NCBI GenBank assembly: GCA_030144725.1
Contig: JASKMD010000003.1
Coordinates: 18,970,427-19,034,426 of the forward strand
Direction: 5' to 3'
DNA length: 64,000 nucleotides
Source of the DNA: Haematococcus lacustris
Taxonomy: Eukaryota > Chlorophyta > Chlorophyceae > Chlamydomonadales > Haematococcaceae
The notes below the pieces were generated by a model. That model ran no database searches and had not been told where the DNA came from. It saw nothing but the letters and a program-made list of their open reading frames with translations. Below are positions 21,071 to 33,743 of this stretch, one piece after another. Position numbers and translations under genes: made by a program. Every line of letters starts with the position of its first letter. Position 1 is the stretch's first letter.

Positions 21071-22070
21071 ATGTTGCAGTGCCGACAGCGTAGACGGAAC
21101 CGTGATGCCTCCGACAGTGAGTTGGACCAAGAACTCGAGGAGCCAGAGCCAAGCCAGGCGCAACAGGTTAGGCTGGCCAGCGGTGCAGCGCACGCAGTGC
21201 CCGCCACAACGACAACACTTGGCATGCTTAGAGATGCAACCTCCATACCTTGCTGAGCGGTGTGCCCGCTGCGGGTTTGGCAGCCGGGCCGGGCCGCCCA
21301 CGCGAGCTCAGCAGCAAGCCGGACCGCCACGCCACGCCTAACCCAGACAACAAGCCCAACAAACCAACAATCTGCCCCTCACAAGGGGGATGTGTGTGAG
21401 CGACAGCATGCATAGGGTAGGGCTCTAGCGACTCCTAGGTTAGGGCCCCTAACCTAGCACGTATGTCGTGGTTCCCTTCGAAAGCTGCATAAATGACGCG
21501 ATGTCCTGGCTGAACCTTGCCACATGTGCTGCTTGAGCTGCAACGGCTTCTTCTTTCTGCTGCTCCAACATACTCTCATTTATCTGCCCCATCGTCGTCG
21601 AAAGACACTTTGGACATGCAGCTCATAGTATATGCTTTAGTGTGGTGGAGGAGGAGGGCTTCGTCATGTTGCGAGCGAGCTGCGTCAGCCCGATGCGAGA
21701 TGCGAGCCACCCCGTTACCGAACATAACCGCCGGCCCTCGCGCAAGCGCTGTTGTAGACCGTACCTACTGGCACCCGCATTAGCAAGGACGCCGCATCCA
21801 TCTACAGTAACCTTGCCACCTGGACACTTGTCGACACTGGTGGGCGCCCAGGCCGTGCAGGCCCTTTGATGCAGTAGGCATATCGGGAAGGCTCGCTGAT
21901 CACGGCTGTGTAAGCGTGGCATCAAATGGCTCACGGTACATTTTGCCAAACAGACCTTGTGGGACCTGATTAGGGGCACATTCCCGACCTAGGTTAGGTA
22001 CACCGTCCCCGGTCACTACATGTTGTGGAGAAGTGTAGGGTTCCCAGGAGGATAGGGATACAGTTGTACT
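21071..22070 (+). mobile_element. Dispersed repeat copy, possible transposon remnant
   Basis: Starts with an ATG frame reading MLQCRQRRRNRDASDSELDQ and ends near the phrase GTGGAGAAGTGTAGGG...GGATAGGGATACAG. Both landmarks recur at 47644 (MQRNRQRRRNRNASDS) and 47740-47785. The encoded basic/acidic N-terminus is not a family I know. Near 21437-21459 is a near-perfect palindrome, CTAGGTTAGGG/CCCCTAACCTAG. The rest of 20576-22188 shows no gene. Confidence 0.45.
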
Positions 22071-22188
22071 GAAAGCCAATGCGCCTCCTCATTTGCGCCC
22101 CAACGGCACAATCGGTTCCAAATACTTTCAAATACTAACTAAATCAGACGTACTGTTTGTCCCAGACCGGTACTCTCAGTCACCCGTC

Positions 22189-23778
22189 ATGATGCTGCAA
22201 CGCGGCATCGCTGGGCTTTCTAAGTTTCGCAATGTCACTACCTTGTTACGCAGCCCCAGGCGGACTGTGGCGTGCAGCGCACTGTTTCAACGGCCTTTGC
22301 CCACAAGTCAGAAAAGCCTGTGTCGTCGTTCTCAACAGATACTTCGCCCACGTAGACTCGGGCGGACAGGCGCTCTCCAGTGCTCGGCCGTGTTTGAGAA
22401 GTTTACTGAGCGCAGTATAAAGAGCGTGATGCTTGCGCAGCAGCACGCCAAAACCCTGGGCGCGACAGAGGTTTGTCACGGGCAGAGCGCACGGGGAGAG
22501 CGCACGCACGCAGATGTTAAGCGTCGTGGGTAGCGCAGGTCGGGGCGGAGCACTTGCTGCTGGGCTTAATCGCGGAAGAGGCAGGTTCAAAAGGATATCT
22601 CGGCACAGGTGGGGCCGAGCTCTCACGCTGTACCTCCGCAATGGCCTGCGTAGTTATTCTCTTTGCCGAGTGGGCCCGCAGGCATTAGCACCGAAGCAGC
22701 TGCGCAAGCGATTGCGAGCAGGTTTCAAAAGAAGAAAGCCGTGAGCTCAGCAGAGACTGTGCCCTTCAATGCTGAGGTTCGGCGGACGCTGGAGGCAGCT
22801 ACCCTGGTGGGCGCCGTGCCGGTCCATTGCGTCACAACACGGACACCTACCTGCCTGCCGCCTGGCTGCCTGCCTGTTTGATGTCCTGCCTGCTTGCGCG
22901 ACTGTGCAACTGATGGCATGCACGACTGATGGCATGCACAGGAGTGCAAGCGCGCTGGAGTCAACTACATCTCCCCTGAGCACATCTTGCTGGCGATGTT
23001 GCAAATGCACGACTCCAGCGGGCGGCGCGTGTTGGAGAGGTGGGTCCTGCCACAAACCCTCCTGCAACCCTTCCCGTGCACGTTTTTGACAGCATGCGTG
23101 AACCATGCACATGCTTTGCACACACACACACACCAGCCTTGCTTGGCCCAGCCAGCCCCACACCCCGCTCCCTCCGCTGCCTGCCCCCTGCCCTCGCAGC
23201 CTGAGGGTGGACTGCGAGGCTCTCAAGATGGAGGCCAACAAGCGGTTGAAGGGGGACCAGGACTTGGAGCAGCCCAGAAAGCAGAGTGGCAAGGGGGTGA
23301 GCGGGGCCAGGCAGGGCTGTGAGCAGGGCAGGGGTAGGGGCAGGCTGGGCACCTGGGGCAGGCTGGAGGCCCACCTGCTGCACTACCAGTGAGTTGTGGA
23401 CACTTGGAGGGGCTGAGGCGCATTGCCTAGTTTGGCAGCGCTGGGCCAGTAGGTACCCTGAGCCACCACAGCTGGCAAGCGGCAGCTGCAGCCATGCAAC
23501 GCAGCACGACAGGTCAGCCATGGCTCCTGATATGTAGCTGCGCCAGCACCACGCCTGCCTGGGGGCTGTGCTCACAACCAGCCACACCCTGTGTTGCTGC
23601 ACAGCTTGCTTGCCCGCTAGCACCTGCACCCCGCCCTTGCAGCATTGCTCAGGCACTGAGGTGGTGCTTGGCTAGGCTGCAGCGAGGCTGCAAGTGGCAG
23701 GCTGGGCTGGGCTGGGCTGGGCTGGGCTGGGCTGGGCTGGGCTGGGCTGGGCTGGGCTGGGCTGGGCTGGGCTGCACC

Positions 23779-23809
<31 letters not shown>

Positions 23810-26800
23810 CACCTCCGCCCTAGTGGCCTCCTAGTGCTCCTAGTGGACATCCAGTGGTACACCTTGTGGGTTGGGCCACGGCATCGCTGGGATGCTGGCC
23901 ATGCTTGCAAGCACTCCTGCTCAACCTGCCACCCACCCCTGCCACCACCCCCACCACCACCCCACTACCACCCCATCCGCCACCCCAAACGCCACCCTCA
24001 TCATCACCCTCATCACCACCCTGGCTAGTGCCCCCCTGCATGCCCAAGGAGGTGGTGTTGGGTGTGGGGCCGCTGCCCAGGGCGCCAAGGAGGGGCCCAA
24101 GGTGCTCGAGGAGTACTGCAAGGACCTGTGCGCTGCAGCCCGGGCGGGGCAGGTGGACCCCATGGTGGGGCGGGAGCGGGAGGTCACGCGCGTCATCCAG
24201 GTGCTGGCCAGGCGCACCAAGAACAACCCCGTGCTGCTGGGCGAGCCGGGCGTGGGCAAGGTGGGCTCCCCTGTGGGGGCTGTGGAGGGGTCAGCAGGCC
24301 AGTCTCGGGTCGGGCTCAGGGCTTGGTGTGGTGGGTCACAGGGTGAAGTGAGGTGATGGGAAAGGGGTAGGGGAGGGGCTGGGTAAGGGCGGTTGAGTTG
24401 GTTGAGATTGCTGAGGTTGAGTGAGCGGGCTGAGCAGGCTGGGGTGCTGCAGCTGCTGTGGTCGGCAAGGGGCTATGGCAGGAAGCAAACTTATTGCAGG
24501 AATGGAAGTCACCCCCCCCCTTGCTGCTGTTGGTGCTGCCGCCGGTGCTGCTGCTGGTGCTGGTGTGCAGACAGCCATAGCTGAGGGCCTGGCGCTGGCC
24601 ATAGTGCAGCAGCGCAACCCTGACGGCACGCCGCTGCCCCCCTTCCTGCACGACAAGCGCATCCTGCAGCTGGACATGGCGCTGCTCATAGCAGGTCAGG
24701 CGGCACCCAGAAGGGCTGGAGGGGCTGGAGGGGGCTGGAGGGCTGGCTGTGGGACTGTAGGGCTGGAGGAGTGCGGGAGGGCGGGCCAGGGTGGTGCCAG
24801 AGGTCAGGCATGAGGGGGTCAACAACAGGCAGGCAGGCAGGCCAAGGTGGCTAGGGCTTGCGGCGGGCAGAGCAGTGCTACTAGACTGCAGATATCAAGA
24901 TCAATCATGCTGACACAGCAGCAGCAGCAGCAGCAGCCAGCAGCAGCAGGACCAGCAGGCAGCTGCTGAGCTGAGATGTCGCTGACGGAAGCTGACGCAA
25001 GCAGCCTGCTGCTGCTCCCCCTGTCGCCAGCTGGAGGCGGCTGCTTGAGGTATGGGGAGGACATGGTCTGAGAGGCTGATGGAGCATGTATTGCTATCCT
25101 ACCCGGGTTGCCAGCAGCAGTGATCTGGACAGCAGTGATGCAGGGGTGGCAGCGGCGGATGGGGAGATTGGACGGCAACAATAGTGACGCAGTGGCAGCA
25201 GCGGGGGGTAAGGGGCAGGGCACGGGAGGGGGGTGTTGGGCAGGGTGGTGGAGGGGAGCAGAGAGATTGGACGGCAACGTGGTGCTCAGGTGGGCCTGGT
25301 GGTGGCTGTGGCTGGCTGCTGCTCGCTGACGGCAGCTGACACACGGGGGGGATGGTGGTGGTGGCTGCAGGGGCCAGGGGCAGGGCATGGGAGGGGGGTA
25401 AGGGGCAGGGTCCTGGGCAGGGTCCTGGGCAGGGTGCTGTAGGGGACCCCAGGTGGGGCTGGTGGTGGCCGTGGCTGCAGGGGCCAAGGAGCGGGGGGAG
25501 CTGGAGCAGCGCGTGACCCGGCTGATGCAGGAGGTCAAGGACGCGGGCAACGTGGTGCTCATGTGCGCAATCGCATCTACCACCACCCTCATCAAACCAC
25601 CACCCACAGGCCTTGGCACTCCCTCCCTCTCCCCCCCGCCTTTCACCCTTCCTGCCTCCCTCTCCCTCCTCTCACCCTTACCCTTCCTCCCTCCCTCCCT
25701 CCCCCCTTACCCCCTTGTGCCCTTCCATGAGCTCAGGAGCCTCCCCCTCCACCACCCCCCCCCTGTCCCCTGCTCATGCCCTGACCACCCCACCCCTGCT
25801 TCCCAGCCCCCTGCTCTCCTGCCGCCTAGCCCCCCCCGACCAGCCGCCCTCCCCCCTTGTGCTCCACACCCCTGCCCCCTTGCCCCAGCTTCAACCTGGC
25901 CTGACTGTGTGGGCTGCTGTGGTGCGGTGCAGGATTGACGAGATTCACATGCTGGTGGGGGCAGGGGCGCTGAACCGAGGTGGCAGGGGGGGCGGGGGCG
26001 GCAGCGGCATGGACATCTCCAACATCCTCAAGCCTGCCTTGGCTCGGGGGGAGATTCAGGTGAGGCCGTCAGGAGGGTGGGAGGGCAGGTGGGCAGGGGG
26101 GCAGGAGGGTGGGAAAAGGGGCAGGAGGGCAGGCAGGCAGGTGGGCAGGAGGGTGGGAAAGGGGGCAGGAGGGCAGGCAGGCAGGTGGCAGGAGGGTGGG
26201 AAAGGGGGCAGGAGGGCAGGAGGGCAGGCAGGCAGGTGGGCAGGAGGTCTAGGAGGAGAGTGAGGGGGCTAGTTTCTTAGTGGTGCAGGCTGGGGAGGCC
26301 AGGGCCAGGGCGTGCCCAGCCAGGCTGGTGTTGGCCCTGAGCTCAGGGTGTGCTCAAGGCTGGCCCAGCCTGGCCGTGGGCGGTGCTCCCTCTGCACCTC
26401 CTTCCTCTCCCCACTGCCAGCCTTCCCGTAGTCCCTGATCTGGCTTGGCCTGCCCTTGCCTGACCAGCCTTGGCTGCAACGAGCCATGCCAGCCTCACCA
26501 GTGCTGATGGGATTCGGACTATTCTGCACCCTGGACGCTCTAGACGCTGCCCAGCCCTAGTCAGGGGTCAGGAGCAGGGCGGTCAGCGCCAGGACACCCC
26601 CTACAGCAGCCCCAGGACAATGCCGCCCCTGACTCAGGCGCCACCCCACCTGCCCTTGTGTGGCCTGGCTGCCCTGGCCCTGGCCCTGACCCTGACCCTG
26701 GCCCTGACCCTGACCCTGACCCTGCTGGCCCTGCTGCTGTTTGTGCAGGTGCTGGGCGCCACCACCCTGGCAGAGCACCGCAAGCACTTTGAGCGAGACG

Positions 26801-28672
26801 CAGCCCTGGAGCGCCGCTTCCAGCCCGTGTATGTGGACGAGCCCAGTGAGGCACAGACCCTGGAAATCCTCAAGGCAAGTCGTAAGGGCAGGGGGAGGGG
26901 GAAGGGGAAGGGGGAACGGGAGCAGGCGGGGGGGGAGACAGGGGGTCGGGGGGCAGGAGGGACAGGGGGCAGGGGGTCAGGGGAGCAGGGGGACAAGGCT
27001 GGGCCAAGTTGGCAAATGAGGAGGGCACATATTGAGCTGTCTTTGTTAATGTGGGGTGCCTGCCTCCCTGCCTGCCTGCCTCCCTGCCTGTCTTGCCTGC
27101 CTGGCCTGCCAGCATTCCCCTGCTTGCCTGCCAGTTGCAGTGCCTGCGAGAGCGCTACGAGCGGCATCACCGCGTGGTGTACAGCGTGGAGGCTCTGGAG
27201 GCTGCAGTGCGCCTCAGCCACAAGTACATCGCTGACCGCTTCCTGCCCGACAAGGTGGGTCAGGGGCGGCCAGGTAGGGGGGCCAGGGAACAGGCGGCCG
27301 CAAGGTGGGGCATGAAGGGCCAAGGGGCGGGGGGGTGGGTGTGATGTGGGTGAGTGAGTGTTGGAGGGGTGATGTGTGTGGGGGGTGAGGGGCCAGGTCA
27401 GACTGAGGGTGGCAAGGTGCAGGCCGGCAGGCAGGCAGGGGGGTGCCACTGGTGCTGGTGGTGGTGAGGAAGCGGTGGTGAGGGGGCGGTGGTCAGGGGG
27501 CGGTGGTCAGGGGGTGGCAGGGGGTGGGAGAGGAAGGGAGGGCAAGCGGGAGGAGGTGGGGGGGCAGGGGCTCCATGGGTGTCAGGCGCAGCGCTGTGAT
27601 GCTGAGGCCCTGCGGGTCGCTCTGAAGAGTCACAGCTGGGTGGGTCCTGGTGCATCTCTGAAGATTGTGAAGTCTGGTAAAGCGTGGCTCAGGTCAGGTG
27701 GCTGGCCTCATCCTGGTTGAGCTGTCTGGCCTGGCCTGGCTGGCTGCAGGCCATCGACCTGCTGGACGAGGCGGGCAGCCGTGTGCGCATCCAGGCGTAT
27801 AATGTGCGCAAGGAGTTGAGCCTGAGGGAGAACCCGCGGCTGCGGGAGTACATGCAGGTCAGGCCAGGCCAGGGCGGGCCAGGCTCGTCACACCAGTGCG
27901 CTTGCATCACTTTTGCAAGGGCTCCATCAAGTGGTCTCCCACTGAGCGCAGCAGCTGCAGCGGCCTGGGCGGGGGGCCTCATGCTGGTAGTCGTCCTCTG
28001 TGGCAGCAGCAGCGTCTGCTTCAGCTGTGGGTGGTCAAGGTAGCGGCATTAGTGGTGGTGGTGGCAGCTGGTAATGATGGTTGTGGTGGTAGTGTGTTGT
28101 GGTGGTGGTGGTGGTGGTGGTGCTGGCTCAGGTGCTGGACACCAAGGACGAGGCGCTGAAGGATGCGCTGTTTGAGGAGGCGGTCATACTCAGACGCCGT
28201 GAGACCGACTACAGGCAAGGCCAGGGGGGCAGCAGGGGGGAGGACAGCCACGGGTGGTCAGCAAAGGGGGACAGCAAAGGGGTGCCAGCAGGGGTGGCAG
28301 TAGGGGTTAGGCAAGGCAAGGTGTGGCTACGGGGGGGCAGGGGCTAACATGGCATGGCATGTGGAGGCAGGCAAGGGGCGTCAGGGGTTGGGGTGCGGGC
28401 CGGAGTCCTGAGGAAAGGGGGGGGCAAGGGAGTCTTGGGGTAGGGCGGTCATGTGGGTAGGTCAGGCAAGGTGCCCCGCAGCTGCTGTCACCAAGGGGGG
28501 GGACTAGGGTGGGGGGAGACTAGGGGGGGGGGGGGGCACAGTCAAGGCCAGCTGGTGCATGAATGGGTGCACCTAGGTGTTGGCCATCAGTGGCCATCCG
28601 GCTAACCCTGCATGGAGTGCAGGTTGGTGTGTTGTAGAGCAGTGCCCTGATTGAGCCCGTTGTGCCTGTCAG

Positions 28673-28711
<39 letters not shown>

Positions 28712-29697
28712 CCTCAGGGTGGAGTTGTCAGGTCCTGCTGATCAGGGCAGCAGCCTGCCGCTAGTGGACTGCCAGGACATTGAGGCGGTGGTGGCAGCCT
28801 GGACCGGCATCCCCACAGAGAGCATGTCAGCGGATGAAAAGGGACGCCTGGTGCAACTGGTGAGACACCCCACCGCTCGCCCATCTAGTTGCTGCCCACT
28901 CACCTGCCTGCCTGCCTGCCTGCCTGCCTGTTTGGTTGACTGACTGACCTACCAACTGACTGACCCACGTGTGCCTGCTCAGTGCCACTCCCCCCGCTCG
29001 CTGACCTCACTGGCTTCAGGGCCTACCCCCCTGCTCGCCCGCCCAGAGTGTCTCAACCCGCTCGCCCGTCTGCCCGCCCGACCGCCCACCTGCCCGCTTG
29101 CCTCCCTGCCCGCCTGCCTGCCTGGCATGTAGCTGCTTAGCACGTCTCCACCCCCTGGCGGACCCCACTGGCTCCCCCACACCCCTGGCTGGCGGGCTGG
29201 CTGGCTGGCTGCAGGGCAGTGTGCTGAAGGAGCGGTTGATAGGCCAGGACCAGGCTGTGGACGCGGTGGCAGCAGCGCTGATGCGGGCGCGCTGCGGGCT
29301 AAAAGACCCCAACCGCCCCATCGCCTCACTGCTGCTGGTGGGCCCGACGGGTGAGTCCAGTACCGGTGGCCGCACCCCTGGCAGTGTGGCGCTGTGGGGG
29401 TGAGGGTCACGCTTGCTGAGCGCTGTGTGGGGGGATGGGGAAGCCACTGATGCACTGCCATGGAAGGGGCTGAGGCAGGGCCTGAGGCAGAGGCAAGGGG
29501 AGCTGGCTGCTTGGGGTCTTGCAGCAGCCCACAAGCTTCACCCATGTCTTGCCTGGCTGCCAGTGCTGCCCACTGTGCCATATCACTCATCAGGTACTCC
29601 CAGCTACACTCCCTCTGCTTGCACCACCCACTCCACTCTGCCTGGCCTCCCTGGCCTGCCTGCCCTACCCCTCCTGCCCTGCCTGGTGCCTCCAGCC

Positions 29698-29769
<72 letters not shown>

Positions 29770-29976
29770 GTTGCCCATCCCACCCTGCGTGTCTGTCCAC
29801 TGCCCTGCCCGCCCTGCAGGTGTTGGGAAGACGGAGCTGGTCAAGGTGTTGACAGAGCAGTACTTTGGGCGGCGGGACGCCTTGATCCGGCTGGACATGA
29901 GCGAGTACATGGAGCGGCACACGGTCAGCCGCATGATTGGAGCACCCCCAGGTTAGTCAGCCACGCTGCAGCAAAG

Positions 29977-30016
<40 letters not shown>

Positions 30017-32179
30017 GGAAGGTGTGGGGAGTGGAGGGCTACAGGCGCTGGGCGCAATGCAGGTGCACCAAACCAGCCTACAGCCTCACACTCCTGCAGG
30101 CTCGCCATGACTGTCCACCTCTTCCGGCTTGCCCTGATCTCCCTGATCTCCCTGATCTCCCTGATCTCCCTGATCTCCCTGATCTCCCCGATCTCACCAG
30201 GATGGTGCCAAGGCGTCAGCATTAGCGTTAGCCGGGGGTCATCGCCAATGTCCCTGATCTGACCCTACTGGATAAGCACATTCCAAGTGCTGCTCAGACA
30301 CTGATCACCTGCCCGCCTACCCATTCACCTGCACCTTACCTGTGGGCTGCTCTAGACACTGCTCCATGTGGTTGGTGGCCCCCCGCCCGCCCGTCCCCAA
30401 CCTCCCACCTGGCTGGAGCCCATGCTGCATGGCGGCTGCATGCAGGCTATGTGGGCTTTGGTGAGGGCGGCAAGCTCACGGAGGCTGTGCGGCGCAAGCC
30501 TTGCTCCATCGTGCTGTTTGACGAGGTGGAGAAGGCCCACCCCGACGTGTTCAACATACTGCTGCAGATCTTGGAAGACGGCCGCCTCACCGACTCCCAG
30601 GTCAGCACCACCCTCACCCTCTTCACCTCTTCACCTCTTCACCTCTGGCTGGTTGGCTGGGCTGGTTGGCTGGCCAGCTTCCTGCCCAACTCGACTGCGC
30701 CTAGTAGGTTGTCTTCTTGTGGCCGCACTGGCGGCAAGGTGCTGCACTGGGTGGTGGCACCCCGTACCCTGTGGCCACCCCTGACCCCCTGACCCCCTCT
30801 GGACCCTTACCCCTGTTTCCAGGGCCGCCAAGTTTCTTTCAAGAACACCTTGATCATCATGACCAGCAATATCGGCTCACGCCTCATCGCCTCTTCAGGC
30901 CAAGCCAGCGGCCTCGCAGCCTTCAGCAAGGGGGCCAGGGGGGCGGGGGGCGAGGCCACGCAGGCAGACCACGCTCGCCTCAAGCGCTTGGTGCTGCAGG
31001 AGGTGAAGGAGCACTTCAAGCCAGAGCTGCTCAACAGGTCTGCCCCTGCTCCTGCCCCTGCCCCTGCCCCTGCCCCTGCCCCTGCCCCTGCCCCTGCCCC
31101 TGCCCCTGCCCCTGCCCCTGCCCCTGCCCCTGCCCCTGCCCCTGCCCCTGCCCCTGCCCCTGCCCCTGCCCCTGCCCCTGCCCCTGCCCCTGCCCCTGCC
31201 CCTGCCCCTGCCCTTGCCCCTGCCCCTGCCCCTGCCCCTGCCCCTGCCCTGCCCCTGCCCCTGCCCCTGCCCCTGCCCCCTACCTCGTGCTCCGTGCACC
31301 TTGCACCGATGTGCCCCTGCAGGCCTGCTGCCCCTGCCCCCTCCCTTGTCCCTGCGTCTGGCTCCTCCTCGTTGCCCCCACCACTGCATGAGCGCCCCTG
31401 CCCCTGCCCCTGCCCCCTCATGCGCCAGGTTTGACGAGCAAGTCGTATTCCAGAAGCTGAGCAAGGCCAATGTGCGCACCATAGCCGGGCTGATGCTGGA
31501 GGAAACGCAGGGCAGGGTGGCTGGGTTGGGGTATGGCCTGGAGCTCAGCCCTGCGCTCATGGACTTCATCATCCAGGAAGGCCACTCGGATGAGTACGGC
31601 GCCAGACCCCTGCGCCAGATGATTGTCAAGTGAGCAGGGGGCAGGGGCTAGGGGGTTGGTGGAGGGATGGAGGCTGGGAGGAGGTGGGAAGTAGGAGTGA
31701 GGCACTGGTCACCCTACCCTGCCTCTTGCCCCTCGCACAGCTCACCTACTGAGTTGTTGCCAACCTCATGTTCGACCCACTCTGTTGCCCTATGGCTTAG
31801 ACCTCCTCCTGCCTTTTCGCCTCGCTGTCAAAACCCACCCCTACTGACCGCCCTGCTGCCCCTGCCACCCGGTTGCCGCTGCTGCCCTGTACGCAGGTAC
31901 GTGGACGACCCTCTGTCAGATGCCCTCCTGCACATGCAGCTGCCGCAAGGCTCAGTGCTGCAGCTGGAGCTGGACCCCCTGACCCGCACAGTCAGTGTGA
32001 GCAGCCGGGAGGACGAGGTGACAGTGGCAGGCCATGCATCCGGCTACAACGGCAGCATCACCATCACCCGCCAAGGCTGGACTGCCCCGGCGAGTGGGGG
32101 CCGGGGGGGCGGTGCCCCAGCTGACCCTGTGTATGCCAGCGGCTGGTCAGGGGTCAGGGAGGACAACGCTGGGTGGTGA
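22189..32179 (+). CDS. CLPD: ClpD-like plastid Hsp100 AAA+ chaperone, complete, 20 exons
   Basis: Exons: 22189-22470, 22539-22608, 22682-22806, 22942-23039, 23200-23296, 24081-24260, 24571-24694, 25481-25562, 25933-26059, 26749-26874, 27141-27254, 27750-27857, 28132-28214, 28718-28859, 29215-29350, 29820-29951, 30446-30600, 30823-31037, 31429-31629, 31897-32179. All phases agree, giving 959 aa; plant ClpD is of similar size. A basic Ser/Arg-rich transit-like leader is followed by the Clp N-domain ([16 protein letters not shown]...[31 protein letters not shown]). D1 has GEPGVGKT and [16 protein letters not shown]2 has [26 protein letters not shown] and YGARPLRQ. It unfolds substrates, classically for the stromal ClpP protease. 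Where plant ClpC/D carry an IGF/GF ClpP-docking loop I read SGLAAFSKG. Introns 10 and 13 begin with GC. Closest in sequence to ClpD/ERD1 rather than ClpC or ClpB. Confidence 0.95.
23700..23773. repeat. (GCTGG)n pentamer tract
   Basis: About 15 GCTGG copies, followed by a CTG run at 23780-23810. Lies in ClpD intron 5. Confidence 0.9.
29702..29769. repeat. (CTGC)n tetramer tract
   Basis: About 17 copies of TGCC in ClpD intron 15, giving the intron a pyrimidine-rich sense strand. Confidence 0.9.
30134..30190. repeat. 9-bp repeat TGATCTCCC
   Basis: Six tandem copies in ClpD intron 16, just after a CAG run at 29977-30012. Confidence 0.9.
31041..31282. repeat. (CCCCTG)n hexamer array
   Basis: About 40 CCCCTG copies filling most of ClpD intron 18, beginning three bases after the splice donor of exon 30823-31037. 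Confidence 0.95.
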
Positions 32180-32411
32180 GCGGAGGCCAAGCAGCCCTAC
32201 CGGCGACAGTTGGGCAGCTAGGCATGGCGTGGCGGTGGCGTGGGTGAGGAGGCCTATGTTGAGGAGGCCTATGGGCTGAAGCTGGCTGGCTGGGGGAGGG
32301 AGGGGGAGTTGGCCAGGGGGAAGGGGGAAGCAGCAGCTATCATACAGTCGGGGCGTTGCTGCCAGCAAGTGTACCTGGTGGGCGCTCAGCTTCTCCGGGC
32401 CAGTGCATGGC

Positions 32412-32416
32412 TGTAA
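32412..32416 (+). terminator. Candidate TGTAA polyadenylation signal (ClpD)
   Basis: TGTAA is the usual 3' end signal in volvocine and related green algae. This is the first one after the ClpD stop. Confidence 0.45.
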
Positions 32417-33620
32417 CAGCTGGGTGGTGATGGTGGTGGTGATGGTGGTGGTGGCGATGGCTAGAGTGGTGCTTGGTAGGGTAGCAGCTGCTGCTGCCCG
32501 GTGTCTCTTGTATAGCATCAGTCCTTTGGTGCTGGTTGCAGCTGCTGTACCACTTAGATCAGGGGTTGGGCAGGTGTGTAGAAGTGTGAGGAGATGTCAA
32601 TAGAGTGAGGGGTGGTGGTGGTGGGAGCTCAGGGGAAGCACAGCGGTTGAGTGATGGTATGTTGTGCCTTGTACTTACCAGTGCGGGAGAAAGGGGGGGG
32701 GTAGGTGGTTAGGGTGGTCAGGATGGCGGTTAGCATGGCCAACAGCCGGATGCCAGTTGGGTTGTTGGTGCAATGCAGGGTGTGATGGTGGTTGTGCTGC
32801 CATGGCAGGGAGTGAGGGTGGGAGGGACCCCCTAGGGGGTCAGGCAACAGTCTATGGGGTGGGGATTCAATTACCTTCCTTACCGCCTCAATAGCCTCGA
32901 CCGTCTCAACTGCAGCCTCACTGCAGCCTGCAGCACTGCAGAGTTCATCGCCTAGTGCTCAGCGGACCCTGGGGCTGTGAGGAGGCTCTCATCCACCTTA
33001 TGGGGAGTGAGGGTCGCGATGCTGCCGTGACTGGGAGCCAGCCAGGAGGAGATGAGGAGGGATGGTGGCAGGTGTAGGCAGAGAGAAGGCAGGGCAGGGA
33101 CTGCTCGTGAGGGCACCCCTTTCAGCCTAGGGTAATCTGTATCAAAGGGTTCGGATAGGGTGAGGTCTTGGTCAGGCACCAGGTGCTGCTCAAGGCTGCT
33201 GTGGAGCGATGTCCTCACTGTTCCTCTGGGATCGTGGCTGGGACAGGGCGTGCACATTGTGTGACATCATGTACATCATGGGACATGTGCAACATGCGTC
33301 GAACTGTGCTTGGTTGTCAGGTTGCAACTGGGTTCGTACAAGTGCTAAGCACTGTGATGGCGGTCTTAGAACGGCGTGTCGCATGTCATTTGTAGTCAAT
33401 TCTTTGTGTGCTGGGTGCTGCTGCAGTCATCAGAATGCGCAATGAGCTTGCGCTTCTAAAGTATGTACCACCCAAGCTTTACCATGATGCTTCAACATGT
33501 AACAATGTAATGAGTTTGGCCGCACATGCAGACATTGTTTTCCATTGCACTTCACGTCTAGGTCGTCCGTAAGTGCTGTCAGTCAGCTAATCATGTTTCG
33601 TACTAGCAGTCGCAGCATGT

Positions 33621-33625
33621 TTACA
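33621..33625 (-). terminator. Candidate TGTAA polyadenylation signal (RRF)
   Basis: TTACA on the plus strand reads TGTAA in the minus sense, 119 bp past the RRF stop codon. Confidence 0.45.
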
Positions 33626-33743
33626 GGATACGACATGCTATATGATTGTGCAAGTCCGTGGAAACAACTACTAACCACCACGCGGCGCGAGAACGTCACC
33701 ATATACCAGGTGTCCAGCGCTGTCCTTCACAGATCGCCGGCCT

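Larger units (their letters stand above)
32180..33743. other. Convergent intergenic region between ClpD and RRF genes
   Basis: Holds the 3' ends of two convergent genes. TGTAA at 32412-32416 is a candidate polyadenylation signal for the plus-strand ClpD gene, 233 bp past its stop. TTACA at 33621-33625 is the same signal for the minus-strand RRF gene, 119 bp past its stop. GTG-rich tracts lie at 32425-32460. No further gene is seen. Confidence 0.5.

Noticed and set aside
22189..32179. ClpB/Hsp104 or ClpC identity
   Set aside because: The long ClpB coiled-coil M-domain is absent, and the N-domain and D1 wording ([35 protein letters not shown]) fit ClpD better than ClpC, though ClpC cannot be excluded without a tree.
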